A stretch of DNA of 32,667 bases from Chitinophaga pinensis (GTDB taxonomy: Bacteria; Bacteroidota; Bacteroidia; Chitinophagales; Chitinophagaceae), in contig CAMDFC010000018.1 of assembly GCA_945897185.1 (NCBI GenBank), positions 1 to 32,667 of the forward strand, given 5' to 3'. The notes under the pieces were generated by a model, which saw only the letters and a list, made by a program, of their open reading frames with translations, was not told where the DNA came from and ran no database searches. This document shows positions 1 through 8,184 of the stretch, in pieces. The number at the start of each line of letters is the position of its first letter. Position 1 is the first letter of the stretch. The translations under genes were made by a program, and so were the position numbers.

Positions 1-856
1 TTTTTAATAGACCATCTTTAGAAGAAACTGGCAAAGGTTTTCCTATAGCCTTTTTTATCTTTTGGTTACTCACCACATATGATTCCGTTAGCTTTTGTAG
101 CCTTTCGGTTGTAAGCGGTAATCGAAGAATATCTCCTAATTTAGAAAGAACTTGAATCAAACCATTTGAGACATTCCAAATCCTTGGTTTTTTATTTTGT
201 GATTCAGCCAAAATCGAAATTACTTCATTGGTAGAAAGTGCCTCATCATCTGCCACATTGTAAATTCCTGATGGTATGTCTTCGTTGTTGATGAGCTCTT
301 TGAAAATGAACATTAAATTATCGATACTACAAAAGGATCGTTTATTATCAAAAGCCCCAAGTGGCCAAGGAATATTTTTTGAAACAAGCTTATACAATAA
401 ATTTAAATTTCCTTTATTTCTAGGCCCATGAATCATACAAGGCCTTAGCACATAAACTCTTTTCCCTTTTGGCATTTCTTTTGAGAAAATGTATTGTTCG
501 GCCAATAACTTACTCTTACCATAGTGGGTTACTGGGTTGGGATGGTATTGTTCCGTCAATTCTCCTGATACTTCGTCTGCGACAGCTTTGACAGAGCTTA
601 GCGTGATAAAAACCTTTGCTTCTGAAGCAAGAAAAGCATCAAATACTTTTTTGGTTAGTTCTGTATTGACTTCGTAGTATTCTTGTGTTTCAGAGGTGTT
701 TTTAAGGTCGTGAGCCTTGCCGGCGAGGTGGATAACGACTTCAGCACCATCAATATTCGATTCCTTGCCTCTTAAAGTAACACGAGTAACTTCATTTTTA
801 ACATAATTTAAAAATGAAGTACCAATAAAACCTGATGAACCCGTTAGATAAATCAT
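1..856 (-). CDS. NAD-dependent epimerase/dehydratase (SDR family), 3' end cut by window edge
   Basis: Reading from the ATG at 854-856 gives about 285 uninterrupted codons that run off the window, so the C-terminus is missing. The N-terminus carries the Rossmann glycine motif GSSGFIG (residues about 6-12). A TLSS segment and a YGKSK motif supply the SDR Ser and Tyr-x-x-x-Lys active-site residues. The extended-SDR sugar-nucleotide family fits, and homologues in polysaccharide loci are annotated as UDP-GlcNAc 4-epimerase or quinovosamine/fucosamine 4-ketoreductase. I cannot tell the substrate. Its ATG overlaps the stop of the cupin gene upstream (ATGA), so the two are probably translationally coupled. 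In many Bacteroidota clusters such a gene directly precedes the initiating sugar-phosphate transferase, which would lie beyond the left edge (inference). Confidence 0.85.
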   Translation of the reverse strand, partial: MIYLTGSSGFIGTSFLNYVKNEVTRVTLRGKESNIDGAEVVIHLAGKAHDLKNTSETQEYYEVNTELTKKVFDAFLASEAKVFITLSSVKAVADEVSGELTEQYHPNPVTHYGKSKLLAEQYIFSKEMPKGKRVYVLRPCMIHGPRNKGNLNLLYKLVSKNIPWPLGAFDNKRSFCSIDNLMFIFKELINNEDIPSGIYNVADDEALSTNEVISILAESQNKKPRIWNVSNGLIQVLSKLGDILRLPLTTERLQKLTESYVVSNQKIKKAIGKPLPVSSKDGLLK

Positions 857-1332
857 TTTCCAAAATCATCTTGTAATCGAACAATATCATTTTCATCTGA
901 AGGATTATCTGCATCGGTATGTTGCCAAATCTCAGCCACGACCGCATAATCTTCTAAACCGACAAGACGGTGACGCTCCCCTTGAAGTAATGTAACCATT
1001 GTGCCAACATTTAATATTTCTAATTCATTTTCAGAATCAGTATTACTTCTTGCTACTCCTGCCTGACCTTGAACGACACGCCAAATTTCTGCTCTTCTGT
1101 GATGGTATTGCCAAGATAATCTCATAGTAGGTGCTACTATCAGTATTTTCGGACTCAACTTGCCTGATATTTTCAAACTTGAAACATCCAGACCATCAAA
1201 ATATACATCCGCAAAACATTGAGCCTGGTCTTCTGCAATTACAAAAAAACCACCCCAAGGTCGGTTATGGTCTTTATCAACAATCCTAAAATGTTGTTCT
1301 TCTAACTCTCTTTGAACTAAACTAAATATCAT
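853..1332 (-). CDS. Cupin protein, mannose-6-phosphate isomerase type II-like
   Basis: A 159-residue single-domain cupin. The metal-binding signature is visible as QYHHRRAEIW followed by a Gly-rich turn (about residues 75-90) and a second motif GERHRL near residue 118. This resembles the isomerase domain of the bifunctional ManC/type II PMI enzymes, here free-standing with an extra N-terminal segment containing RPWGGFF. It may supply or edit mannose phosphate for the adjacent gmd/fcl GDP-fucose genes, or act as another sugar isomerase; the family is often loosely annotated. It lies 6 bp after fcl and overlaps the next gene by 4 bp, so it belongs to the same transcript. The specific reaction is not shown by the sequence. 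Confidence 0.75.
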   Translation of the reverse strand: MIFSLVQRELEEQHFRIVDKDHNRPWGGFFVIAEDQAQCFADVYFDGLDVSSLKISGKLSPKILIVAPTMRLSWQYHHRRAEIWRVVQGQAGVARSNTDSENELEILNVGTMVTLLQGERHRLVGLEDYAVVAEIWQHTDADNPSDENDIVRLQDDFGK

Positions 1333-1338
1333 AAAAAC

Positions 1339-2271
1339 TTAAGACCAATTATACTCTTTAACTTCATTATATACTTTCCTAATACCTTCTTCCAAAGTAA
1401 TACTAGAACGCCAACCTAGGTCGGTTAACTTAGATACATCCATTAACTTCCGTGAAGTACCATCAGGCTTGGAAGTGTCGGTCAGAATTTCACCCTCAAA
1501 TCCAACAATCGTCTTCACTAATTGCGCTAGATCAATAATGGAAATATCCTCACCTACACCAATATTGACCAAGCCGCTCCCATTATAATTCTCCATTACA
1601 AACAAACATGCTGAAGCGAGATCATCCGCATGTAAAAACTCTCTTTTGGGAGCACCAGTACCCCAAATTGTTACGGATATTTCACCGTTACGCTTAGCGG
1701 TTATAAACTTTCTGAGAAGTGCTGGCAATACATGTGAATTGGTTAGGTCATAATTATCATTTGGGCCATACAAATTGGTAGGCATTACTGAAATAAAATT
1801 ACAACCGTATTGTGCACGGTATGCATCGCACATCTTTACTCCAGCAATTTTTGCTATGGCATATGGTTCATTGGTATCTTCCAGTAAACCTGTCAATAAA
1901 TATTCTTCTTTTAAAGGTTGCGATGCTAATTTGGGATAAATACAAGAAGACCCTAAAAACAAAAATTTTTTAACCCCATTTAAATAGGAATGATGAATCA
2001 CATTCGACTGAATCATCATGTTCTCGTAAATGAAATCCGCTCTAAAAGTGTTATTCGCAACAATACCTCCGACTTTGGCTGCAGCTAAAAAAACATACTC
2101 CGGTTTTTCAATGGCAAAGAAATTAGCAACGTCTTGTTGATTTCGTAAATCCAATTCAGAAGACGTTTTTAATAGAAAATTACTATAGCCTTTTGATTGC
2201 AAAGCACGTAACATGGACGAACCTACCATCCCGCGATGCCCAGCAATATAAATTTTAGATGATTTGTCCAT
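1339..2271 (-). CDS. fcl: GDP-L-fucose synthase
   Basis: A 310-residue extended SDR matching GDP-4-keto-6-deoxy-D-mannose 3,5-epimerase-4-reductase (Fcl/WcaG), which makes GDP-L-fucose with NADPH. Visible are the nucleotide-binding motif GHRGMVG near residue 11, the FLGSSCIYP segment with the catalytic Ser and Cys, YAIAKIAG with the Tyr/Lys pair, and the family-typical PTNLYGPNDNYD stretch. Length is normal for the family. It lies 17 bp downstream of gmd, which makes its substrate, so the two form the standard GDP-fucose module. Base composition is close to gmd and to the low-GC background. Confidence 0.95.
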   Translation of the reverse strand: MDKSSKIYIAGHRGMVGSSMLRALQSKGYSNFLLKTSSELDLRNQQDVANFFAIEKPEYVFLAAAKVGGIVANNTFRADFIYENMMIQSNVIHHSYLNGVKKFLFLGSSCIYPKLASQPLKEEYLLTGLLEDTNEPYAIAKIAGVKMCDAYRAQYGCNFISVMPTNLYGPNDNYDLTNSHVLPALLRKFITAKRNGEISVTIWGTGAPKREFLHADDLASACLFVMENYNGSGLVNIGVGEDISIIDLAQLVKTIVGFEGEILTDTSKPDGTSRKLMDVSKLTDLGWRSSITLEEGIRKVYNEVKEYNWS

Positions 2272-2288
2272 GAAATCGATTTGAGAAT

Positions 2289-3404
2289 TTAAGAAGCTCT
2301 AAAGCCAGTTTTTTTAAGCATCATATCCTTTTTCACTCGATCTACATCCATTGCTACCATTTCTTGAACCAATCCAGATAAATCATATTTTGGTCTCCAA
2401 CCTAACTGCGTTTTTGATTTAGTCGGATCTCCTATGAGTAAATCCACCTCAGTAGGTCGAAAATACTGTGGATCAACAGCTATCACTTGTTTACCAATTT
2501 CTAATTGAAACTCTGGATTAGAACAAGACGCAACAAACCCTTTTTCATTAACACCAAGTCCTTTGAATTCAATTGTAATTCCAACTTCTGCAAATGCCAT
2601 GCGCACGAAATCCCGTACATAGGTTGTTTTACCCATTGCAATTACATAATCATCGGGGTGATCTTGTTGTAAAATGCGCCACATAGCCTCTACATAATCT
2701 TTAGCATGCCCCCAGTCGCGTTGTGCATCTAAATTACCTAAATACAAACAGTCTTGTTGACCTAAAGCAATTGCTGCCGTGGCCATCGTAATTTTACGAG
2801 TGACAAAGGTTTCACCTCTACGCGGCGACTCATGATTGAACAATATCCCATTACAAGCAAACATATTGTATGCCTCTCTATAGTTTTTCGTTATCCAAAA
2901 ACCATAAATTTTTGCAGCACCATATGGGGAACGGGGATAAAATGGAGATTTCTCGTCATAAAGTCCTTTTTCATTCTTGTTCTCCGCCAAACCCCCATAC
3001 AATTCAGAAGTGGAGGCCTGATAAATTCGTGTTTTGTTCTGTAGCCCTAAAATACGAACAGCCTCTAAAATACGCAAAGTCCCTAAACCATCTACATTGG
3101 CTACATATTCTGGAGAATCAAAAGAAACCTTTACATGACTCATAGCGCCCAAGTTGTAGATTTCATCAGGTTGTACTTCTTGAATAATTCGTATAATGTT
3201 AGTAGAATCGGTTAAATCGCCATAATGCAATTTAAAATTGACATGACTCTGATGTTGATCTTGATAAATGTGATCAATCCTTTGGGTGTTAAAAGAGGAA
3301 GCTCTTCTTTTAACACCATGAACCACGTATCCTTTTTCTAATAATAATTCTGCTAGATAAGAACCATCTTGACCAGTGATTCCTGTAATAAGGGCTATTT
3401 TCAT
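2289..3404 (-). CDS. gmd: GDP-mannose 4,6-dehydratase
   Basis: A 371-residue protein that converts GDP-D-mannose to GDP-4-keto-6-deoxy-D-mannose. The N-terminal [10 protein letters not shown] motif, the Gmd-typical [10 protein letters not shown] segment, the TSELYGG region and YGAAKIYG (Tyr/Lys) are all present, with the C-terminal RPTEVDLL-type segment characteristic of Gmd. Length is normal for the family. Together with fcl just downstream it provides GDP-L-fucose. Upstream there is a 132-bp AT-rich gap with a hairpin, so this gene may start a new transcript or be read through from the preceding genes. I did not find a convincing promoter in that gap. Confidence 0.96.
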   Translation of the reverse strand: MKIALITGITGQDGSYLAELLLEKGYVVHGVKRRASSFNTQRIDHIYQDQHQSHVNFKLHYGDLTDSTNIIRIIQEVQPDEIYNLGAMSHVKVSFDSPEYVANVDGLGTLRILEAVRILGLQNKTRIYQASTSELYGGLAENKNEKGLYDEKSPFYPRSPYGAAKIYGFWITKNYREAYNMFACNGILFNHESPRRGETFVTRKITMATAAIALGQQDCLYLGNLDAQRDWGHAKDYVEAMWRILQQDHPDDYVIAMGKTTYVRDFVRMAFAEVGITIEFKGLGVNEKGFVASCSNPEFQLEIGKQVIAVDPQYFRPTEVDLLIGDPTKSKTQLGWRPKYDLSGLVQEMVAMDVDRVKKDMMLKKTGFRAS

Positions 3405-3491
3405 TTCAGTTTTTTTTCTAATTTCTATATAATCTTGATTTACAAATCATCATATGTAAAAAATTCTAGCTAAATATCTAAGACCATTCGA

Positions 3492-3532
3492 TAATATATT
3501 GAACAAATATATATTATTTATTCAATATATTA
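3492..3532 (-). terminator. AT-rich hairpin between the unknown gene and gmd
   Basis: A perfect 12-bp inverted repeat (arms 3492-3503 and 3521-3532, starting TAATATATTGAA) with a 17-base loop. It begins four bases beyond the TAG stop of the gene at 3537-4376. Stem composition is almost all A/T and there is no clear U-tract, so termination is possible but uncertain; it could also be an mRNA-stabilising or recombination-related palindrome. Confidence 0.4.
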
Positions 3533-3536
3533 CTAT

Positions 3537-4376
3537 CTACTTTAAACAATCATAATTCGTCTTAATATTCTTAAGATTTGAAGAACCATAAACTACATAA
3601 TCAAGCGGTAATTTTTTAATATAATGTAGCGATTCTTGAATGTTACTAGCACCACCACTAGACATAATACTCATTCCCATTTTTTTGTAGAGTGATTCTT
3701 TGAATATTAAACCTTCAACCTCATTTAAAGAAGGAAACACATTAAATCCATCTTTATTTATGTTAAAACAAGTAATTAATTGGCTCTGTAAATTCGAGTC
3801 AAATTTAGATATAACTTTGTCCAACAATAAAGGATTCAAGGTAATTAAACCAGGAGAATAACCTTTTGCAATGAGTGACTTGCAGAATGATTCAAGTAAA
3901 TCATATCTCTTCAAGCCTAATAATAAATCAGTTACTATGTTCTGCAAATATACAAAACTACCGTTCTTCAAATTTTTGGGTATTTCTAAATCCAGAATAA
4001 GTGGCAGGATGTACTTTATATTTCCTGTAATTAAAAAAGTAGGAAAATGTAAAAAAATACTTCTGAAAGACGACTTACTAAAAACATATTTCAGCAGCAT
4101 TGACATGCCACCCTCATTTACCATTGAAGCAAATTTATGTGGATATGGAACACTATAGTGAATTTCACCTTTATAGGCCTTGGAAACACTATTGGTAATA
4201 TCATATCCTCGAAGATTCGAGTTCATCATAAACCCTGATAAGCCCACATCCATAGAGGCATCTATAAAAGAAATTATAGTCTTATTATCACTAAATATAT
4301 CTTTGGTTTTATCCCCTTTGTCAATATCATTGTGGTTAACCCCAAAAAACTGATTATCGCCTAAAATTTGTTTCAT
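3537..4376 (-). CDS. Conserved protein of unknown function paired with a Gfo/Idh oxidoreductase
   Basis: A 279-residue soluble protein. The N-terminus reads ILGDNQFFGVNH; mid-protein segments contain YLQNIVTDLLLG and GLITLNPLLLDK; the C-terminus has MGMSIMSSGGAS and DYVVYGSSNLKNI. The alternation of short hydrophobic strands with helices and the Gly-rich C-terminal strand-loop look like a TIM-barrel enzyme, perhaps aldo-keto-reductase- or aldolase-like, but I can name no catalytic residues. I recall similar proteins beside oxidoreductases in other polysaccharide loci. Its ATG overlaps the stop of the Gfo/Idh/MocA gene (ATGA), so the pair is probably co-translated and acts on one substrate. 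Composition is very AT-rich. Function unknown. Confidence 0.7.
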   Translation of the reverse strand: MKQILGDNQFFGVNHNDIDKGDKTKDIFSDNKTIISFIDASMDVGLSGFMMNSNLRGYDITNSVSKAYKGEIHYSVPYPHKFASMVNEGGMSMLLKYVFSKSSFRSIFLHFPTFLITGNIKYILPLILDLEIPKNLKNGSFVYLQNIVTDLLLGLKRYDLLESFCKSLIAKGYSPGLITLNPLLLDKVISKFDSNLQSQLITCFNINKDGFNVFPSLNEVEGLIFKESLYKKMGMSIMSSGGASNIQESLHYIKKLPLDYVVYGSSNLKNIKTNYDCLK

Positions 4377-5314
4377 CGAGTAATGAGATTTTTGATGACT
4401 TGTCTTGTAATTAATGCGTCACTGAGGTTGGAGATAGTATTCCTTGAGCCAATAAAATCTTGCATTTGACTCGTAAACTCAACACCTCGTAAATAGAATG
4501 GAACTTTCTCAGCTAAATCAGCTACAGATATTCTTCTTGATAAAATAGTATTAGTAAAAAGTTCAACTTTTTGTTGATCAAATCTAATTATGGTGCCATC
4601 TTTCATGGTAATGACAAACTTAAACACTGGCTTCCTGTAAGCTTTATTTACCCAATCAAAATGAAAATAATACTTGATTGATTTATCCTCTAAATCAGCA
4701 ATTAATATGTCATCTACATCAGAAATGATTGACTGTGATTGTTTATTAATTATAGTTGGATTAGACACGCCAAATATATGAACACATAAATCAATTATAT
4801 GTGCACCAACTTCATTAGTTACTCCTGAATAAACCCCATTTCTCCAACCTTTGGGTTTTTGTTCAATTGTATTACTAAAATAGAATCCCTCAACATTAGC
4901 TACCTCTTCTATGTTTATAAATTCCTTAACCCACTTAACAATTGGATTAAATCGAAGTACATATCCAATTGCAATATCTTGACTAAAATTTAAAGTCCTT
5001 GAGAAATCATCATTCAAACCTCCGAAAGGCTTCTCCACAAAAATACTAGGAATCTCGTTCCTCACACAATTCTCGAGTATTGGAACATGAAACATAGGAG
5101 GGGTACACACCAAAGCATAATCAAAAGATTCATTTAATCCTTTATCATTACCTATAATTCTTATATTTAAATTCCTCTTTGCAAAATAATTTACTTTCTT
5201 GTCTGGATCCACAAAAAGAAAATCTGCATTCTCAATTAATTGATTTAAAATAGAATAATGGGTCAATCCCATTCTACCGAAACCGTAAATGATAAATTTC
5301 TTACTCATTTTCAT
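4373..5314 (-). CDS. Gfo/Idh/MocA-family oxidoreductase
   Basis: A 313-residue NAD(P)-dependent sugar or inositol oxidoreductase. The Rossmann motif is GFGRMGLTH near residue 11, followed by an acidic strand end (FVDPD) and the family-typical VEKPFGG (EKP) motif near residue 93. A GAHIIDLCVHIFG segment around residue 170 carries the catalytic-region Asp/His found in the C-terminal domain. Two possible starts exist: ATG at 5314 and ATG at 5308. It is the first intact gene after the IS scar and overlaps the unknown gene downstream by 4 bp. Members in polysaccharide clusters oxidise or reduce nucleotide-linked sugars (e.g. WbpB-type 3-oxidation), but the closely coupled partner here is not an aminotransferase, so the substrate is open. 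Confidence 0.85.
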   Translation of the reverse strand: MKMSKKFIIYGFGRMGLTHYSILNQLIENADFLFVDPDKKVNYFAKRNLNIRIIGNDKGLNESFDYALVCTPPMFHVPILENCVRNEIPSIFVEKPFGGLNDDFSRTLNFSQDIAIGYVLRFNPIVKWVKEFINIEEVANVEGFYFSNTIEQKPKGWRNGVYSGVTNEVGAHIIDLCVHIFGVSNPTIINKQSQSIISDVDDILIADLEDKSIKYYFHFDWVNKAYRKPVFKFVITMKDGTIIRFDQQKVELFTNTILSRRISVADLAEKVPFYLRGVEFTSQMQDFIGSRNTISNLSDALITRQVIKNLITR

Positions 5315-5501
5315 TTTTTTATTGCCTTAAAAATAAAATCTGTGTGTTCACATCAATATGTAAGCTCCCTCAATTAGAGTGAGCAGAACTTCATATGGTA
5401 GTCCACGGATTGTAATAGTCCCCTTTTGTCCAACCAGTGATTGACTCGTTTAAGTTTACTCATGCTGCTTTTAGGTAACAATCAATGGGTTTCTCTCTGT
5501 T

Positions 5502-5880
5502 ATGGCAGTAAGCGTTCGGCCTATAAGTGAACAGCTCCTGTCTCACTCCGAATAGGGAGTTCAATTTGCATGCAATGAGTTTACTGGCTTACTCAAGAGC
5601 TATAGCCCCGTGATTCAAAGCATGAGCCGAAAAGGGTACTGTTGGGATAAAAGCTGTCACTGAAAGCTATTTCAAAAGCCTCAAAGTGGGGTGCGTTTAC
5701 CAAACACATTATGCGAATCGCCGTGAGGCAGAACTGGATATTTTTCAGTGGATTGAAACCTGTTACAACAAAAAAAGAAGACATTCAGAATTTGGCAATT
5801 TAACCATCGACGAGTTCAATCAATAAAACCAAAATAAATGTACCACTTAACTTTCTGTCCGGACTTGATTAGGAAGTCCA
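5502..5880 (+). pseudogene. IS3-family transposase remnant (C-terminal integrase core and right end)
   Basis: On the plus strand, opposite to every gene, the frame from 5502 reads MAVSVRPI, then HSE-stop-GVQFACNEF, LLKSYSPVIQSMSRKGYCWD, and after one extra A at about 5652 AVTESYFKSLK, then ELDIFQWIETCYNKKRRHS and a stop ending at 5826. This order matches the last third of IS3/IS150-type OrfB (DDE core with the HSDRG motif and final ESFF/RRH block). In HSDRG the Asp is replaced by Glu and the Arg codon is TAG; the frameshift also breaks the gene. The sequence ending at 5880 in AAGTCCA resembles a terminal inverted repeat of this family. The 5' part and left end are missing, so the element is dead. 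Confidence 0.85.
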
Positions 5881-5920
5881 GCGTACTAATTTTAGTATTG
5901 ACGTTATTTGGTCTATGAAA

Positions 5921-6030
5921 TGGGACACCACTTTACTAAATTTTTCAACAAGTATTAATCAAATGTATTACACTGCACTCTACTTGTTGAAAATACAATG
6001 AATTTGTATTGGTCTGGTAAAGTTGTCCCA
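5921..6030. repeat. 110-bp palindromic element (MITE-like or deleted IS)
   Basis: The outer ends are imperfect inverted repeats: TGGGACACCACTTTAC at 5921-5936 pairs with GTAAAGTTGTCCCA at 6017-6030. Inside, TTTTCAACAAGTA (5942-5954) pairs perfectly with TACTTGTTGAAAA (5981-5993), and AATACAA/TTGTATT at about 5992-6010 forms a further small palindrome. Nested inverted repeats of this size with no coding content resemble a miniature inverted-repeat element or the fused ends of a deleted insertion sequence. I cannot see clear target-site duplications. Confidence 0.6.
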
Positions 6031-6179
6031 GCGAATTTTGTATTTCGGTACTCTTTGGGCAAGCTAAATCATTTTTGAAAGACGCCTTTAGTTTGATATT
6101 ATGTAAGGATTACATTGCAATTTTTTATCTGTGCCCACGCAGTGCAAAAACTGATTTAGTTAGGTATTATTCCGTAGGA

Positions 6180-7274
6180 TTATTCGATACATTTCTTATA
6201 TAAGGTTACAATACGTTTCCAGTTATACCGATTTTGTGCTATTCTTCGCATATCATGTCCAAGCTTGTCAAGATCATTCTTTCTTAGGTGCTTAAGGATG
6301 ATTATCAGAGACTCGACATCGCCAAAATAAAATGATTTCTCTTCAGTTGTCGAACGGTTAGTTTCAACATCAAAGCATATTATCGGCAAACCAATATTCA
6401 TAGCTTCAACAAGAGATGGTGCAGTACCACAAAGAGAATGTGTATGGAAGTATATCTCACCATTACCCCTTATTACGTTAAGATAGTCCAGATCATAAAC
6501 AGCATCCTGTAGAAAAATATTAGGATATTTTTCGTAGTTGTCAAATTTCAATTTTATTCCATAATCAGAAATATTCCAGTTTGATACGACAACTAAATTT
6601 CTTTCAGGTATTTGCTTATATGCTTCTATTAGGAGGTGAATATTCATATCCTCCTGTGCCCGAGAGACCGTCACATCATATTTAGTCTCCAGAAATGGGA
6701 ATTTAACTATCAATTCGTCTGTTATAGGCCTGCGAGTCGCATGATCACCACCATATTCAGCTAATACACTATCAATATTGTAAGTATCCTTTACATAATC
6801 CTGCAACACCTGGTTATCAACAACTACTACATCCGAGAATCGTATGCATAACTTTTCAAACCATTTTTTAATTGCTATCTCGAGAGCTGCGAGGGATTTT
6901 TTTCCACGAACCTTTTTCCATTCGATCCCACCAATATTAAAAACTATCTTTTTCTTAAAAAAAACACGGAAAGGAAACGCAATTGCTCCTGAAAATCCCA
7001 GAATGACAAGTACATCTGAAGTAAACAGTGCATGTATTATTGACCATGCATCATATAACATAGACTGCCAGCCATTTGCCTTTAAAGGCACATAGACAAG
7101 ATTTGAATTATGATATCGCTTTAGTGTTTTATCCTTTGAAACTCCCGAACAGTATACTATCAGGTCATACTCCGTATTCAGATAAATAGCTAAGTATTCC
7201 GCGAGTGTCTCAAATCCGCCGTATTTAGCGGGAATACCGTTGGTCCCGATAATGGCAACTTTCTTTCGATGCAT
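6180..7274 (-). CDS. Glycosyltransferase family 4, DUF1972 (rhamnosyltransferase-like)
   Basis: A 364-residue glycosyltransferase. The N-terminus VAIIGTNGIPAKYGGFETL is the signature of the DUF1972 domain found in WcaE/rhamnosyl- and other sugar transferases with a GT-B fold. A second conserved block, NIGGIEWKKVRGKK, follows near residue 115, and the C-terminal donor-binding region has the SLVEAMNIGLPIICFD motif of GT4 enzymes. It would add one sugar to the lipid-linked repeat unit at the cytoplasmic membrane face. Its ATG shares one base with the stop of the preceding SDR gene (TAATG), so they are coupled. It is the last intact gene of its block before the IS scar, which interrupts the cluster immediately downstream. 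Confidence 0.9.
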   Translation of the reverse strand: MHRKKVAIIGTNGIPAKYGGFETLAEYLAIYLNTEYDLIVYCSGVSKDKTLKRYHNSNLVYVPLKANGWQSMLYDAWSIIHALFTSDVLVILGFSGAIAFPFRVFFKKKIVFNIGGIEWKKVRGKKSLAALEIAIKKWFEKLCIRFSDVVVVDNQVLQDYVKDTYNIDSVLAEYGGDHATRRPITDELIVKFPFLETKYDVTVSRAQEDMNIHLLIEAYKQIPERNLVVVSNWNISDYGIKLKFDNYEKYPNIFLQDAVYDLDYLNVIRGNGEIYFHTHSLCGTAPSLVEAMNIGLPIICFDVETNRSTTEEKSFYFGDVESLIIILKHLRKNDLDKLGHDMRRIAQNRYNWKRIVTLYKKCIE

Positions 7275-8176
7275 TAAGGCAGATAGTTTGAGTAATAATC
7301 CTTAATATATTCTTTTAAAGATACTCTCCAATCACGCATAAGATTGAGGTTCCGAATTCGTAATTTCCTGTTATCTATACGTTCGTTTGGCGGTCTTTTA
7401 GCAAAGTATATATCTTTAAAATGGTCTGATTTCACCGGAGTGATCTTTACCCTGGATTCTAAATTGAGTACTTTAAGCAGTTCAATAGTAACATCAAGCC
7501 TGCTTGTTTGGCCTTCGCAAACCATATTGTATAAACCCCAATATTCTTTTCGGATAAGTTCTTTGACATTTTTAGCAAAATCCTGAGTATAGGTAGGGGT
7601 ACCATCTTTATCATCAACAATAAAAAGTTCCTCCTTGCCTTCCTTTAATTGTTTCATGATTTTTTGTATGAATTTTTTATCTTTCGAAGGCCCTGCTCCC
7701 ATCATCCACCCTGCCCTACATACCAAAAAGCGTTTTGCATTAGTTTCAACAAATTTTTCGGCCATATACTTAGAACGGGCATATACACCTAATGGATTAG
7801 GAGTATCCCAATCATCATACAGCTCTTTCTGGCCATCAAAAATCCCGGCAGTGCCGATATAGAGAATCGGGATATCCAGATCATTTGCTATACTAACGGC
7901 CGTTTCCACAGACAATGTGTTTGTGGCATACGTGTCATCTGCATTTTTTTCACAAAATTCCAGATCTGTATATGCCCCTAGGTGGAATAAATAATCCGGT
8001 TTAAACTGCTCAACATCTTTCCTGTAAGATTCTGCATCTCTAAAATCCAGAAAGGATAACCATGATTCATTAACGTCTTTGTCAACGCACTTTAGCTCGT
8101 AGTCGTTTGCAAATTGTTTGTGAAAAGCCTCACCCAGCATTCCTCCGCAACCTGCTATATAAATTTTCTTTTTCAT
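7274..8176 (-). CDS. RmlD-like SDR (NDP-4-keto-6-deoxyhexose reductase family)
   Basis: A 300-residue extended SDR. The Rossmann motif is GCGGMLGEAF near residue 9; FHLGAYTDLEFCE at about residues 65-77 is the typical RmlD block; YARSKYMAE provides the Tyr/Lys pair, and the following RAGWMMG matches the family. RmlD reduces dTDP-4-keto-L-rhamnose, but no RmlA or RmlB is encoded in the window. The substrate may therefore be another 4-keto sugar, for instance the CDP-linked product of RfbG and the RmlC-like epimerase, or dTDP-sugars made by genes elsewhere (inference). It sits between a GT4 and the DUF1972 transferase, overlapping the latter by one base. Confidence 0.85.
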   Translation of the reverse strand: MKKKIYIAGCGGMLGEAFHKQFANDYELKCVDKDVNESWLSFLDFRDAESYRKDVEQFKPDYLFHLGAYTDLEFCEKNADDTYATNTLSVETAVSIANDLDIPILYIGTAGIFDGQKELYDDWDTPNPLGVYARSKYMAEKFVETNAKRFLVCRAGWMMGAGPSKDKKFIQKIMKQLKEGKEELFIVDDKDGTPTYTQDFAKNVKELIRKEYWGLYNMVCEGQTSRLDVTIELLKVLNLESRVKITPVKSDHFKDIYFAKRPPNERIDNRKLRIRNLNLMRDWRVSLKEYIKDYYSNYLP

Positions 8177-8184
8177 ATTTTCTC

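Larger units (their letters stand above)
5315..6179. other. Non-coding scar of about 865 bp with mobile-element debris
   Basis: No intact gene lies here. It holds an IS3-family transposase remnant (5502-5880) and a 110-bp palindromic element (5921-6030). In 5315-5500 I see only weak hints of further transposase sequence, including a stretch around 5470-5500 that may encode a degraded core-domain segment. In 6031-6179 I see no recognisable gene or structure. Confidence 0.7.

Noticed and set aside
5593-5784. 63-codon minus-strand open frame in the IS scar
   Set aside because: It is antisense to the plus-strand transposase remnant, which has clear IS3-family similarity; the minus frame has no recognisable motif.
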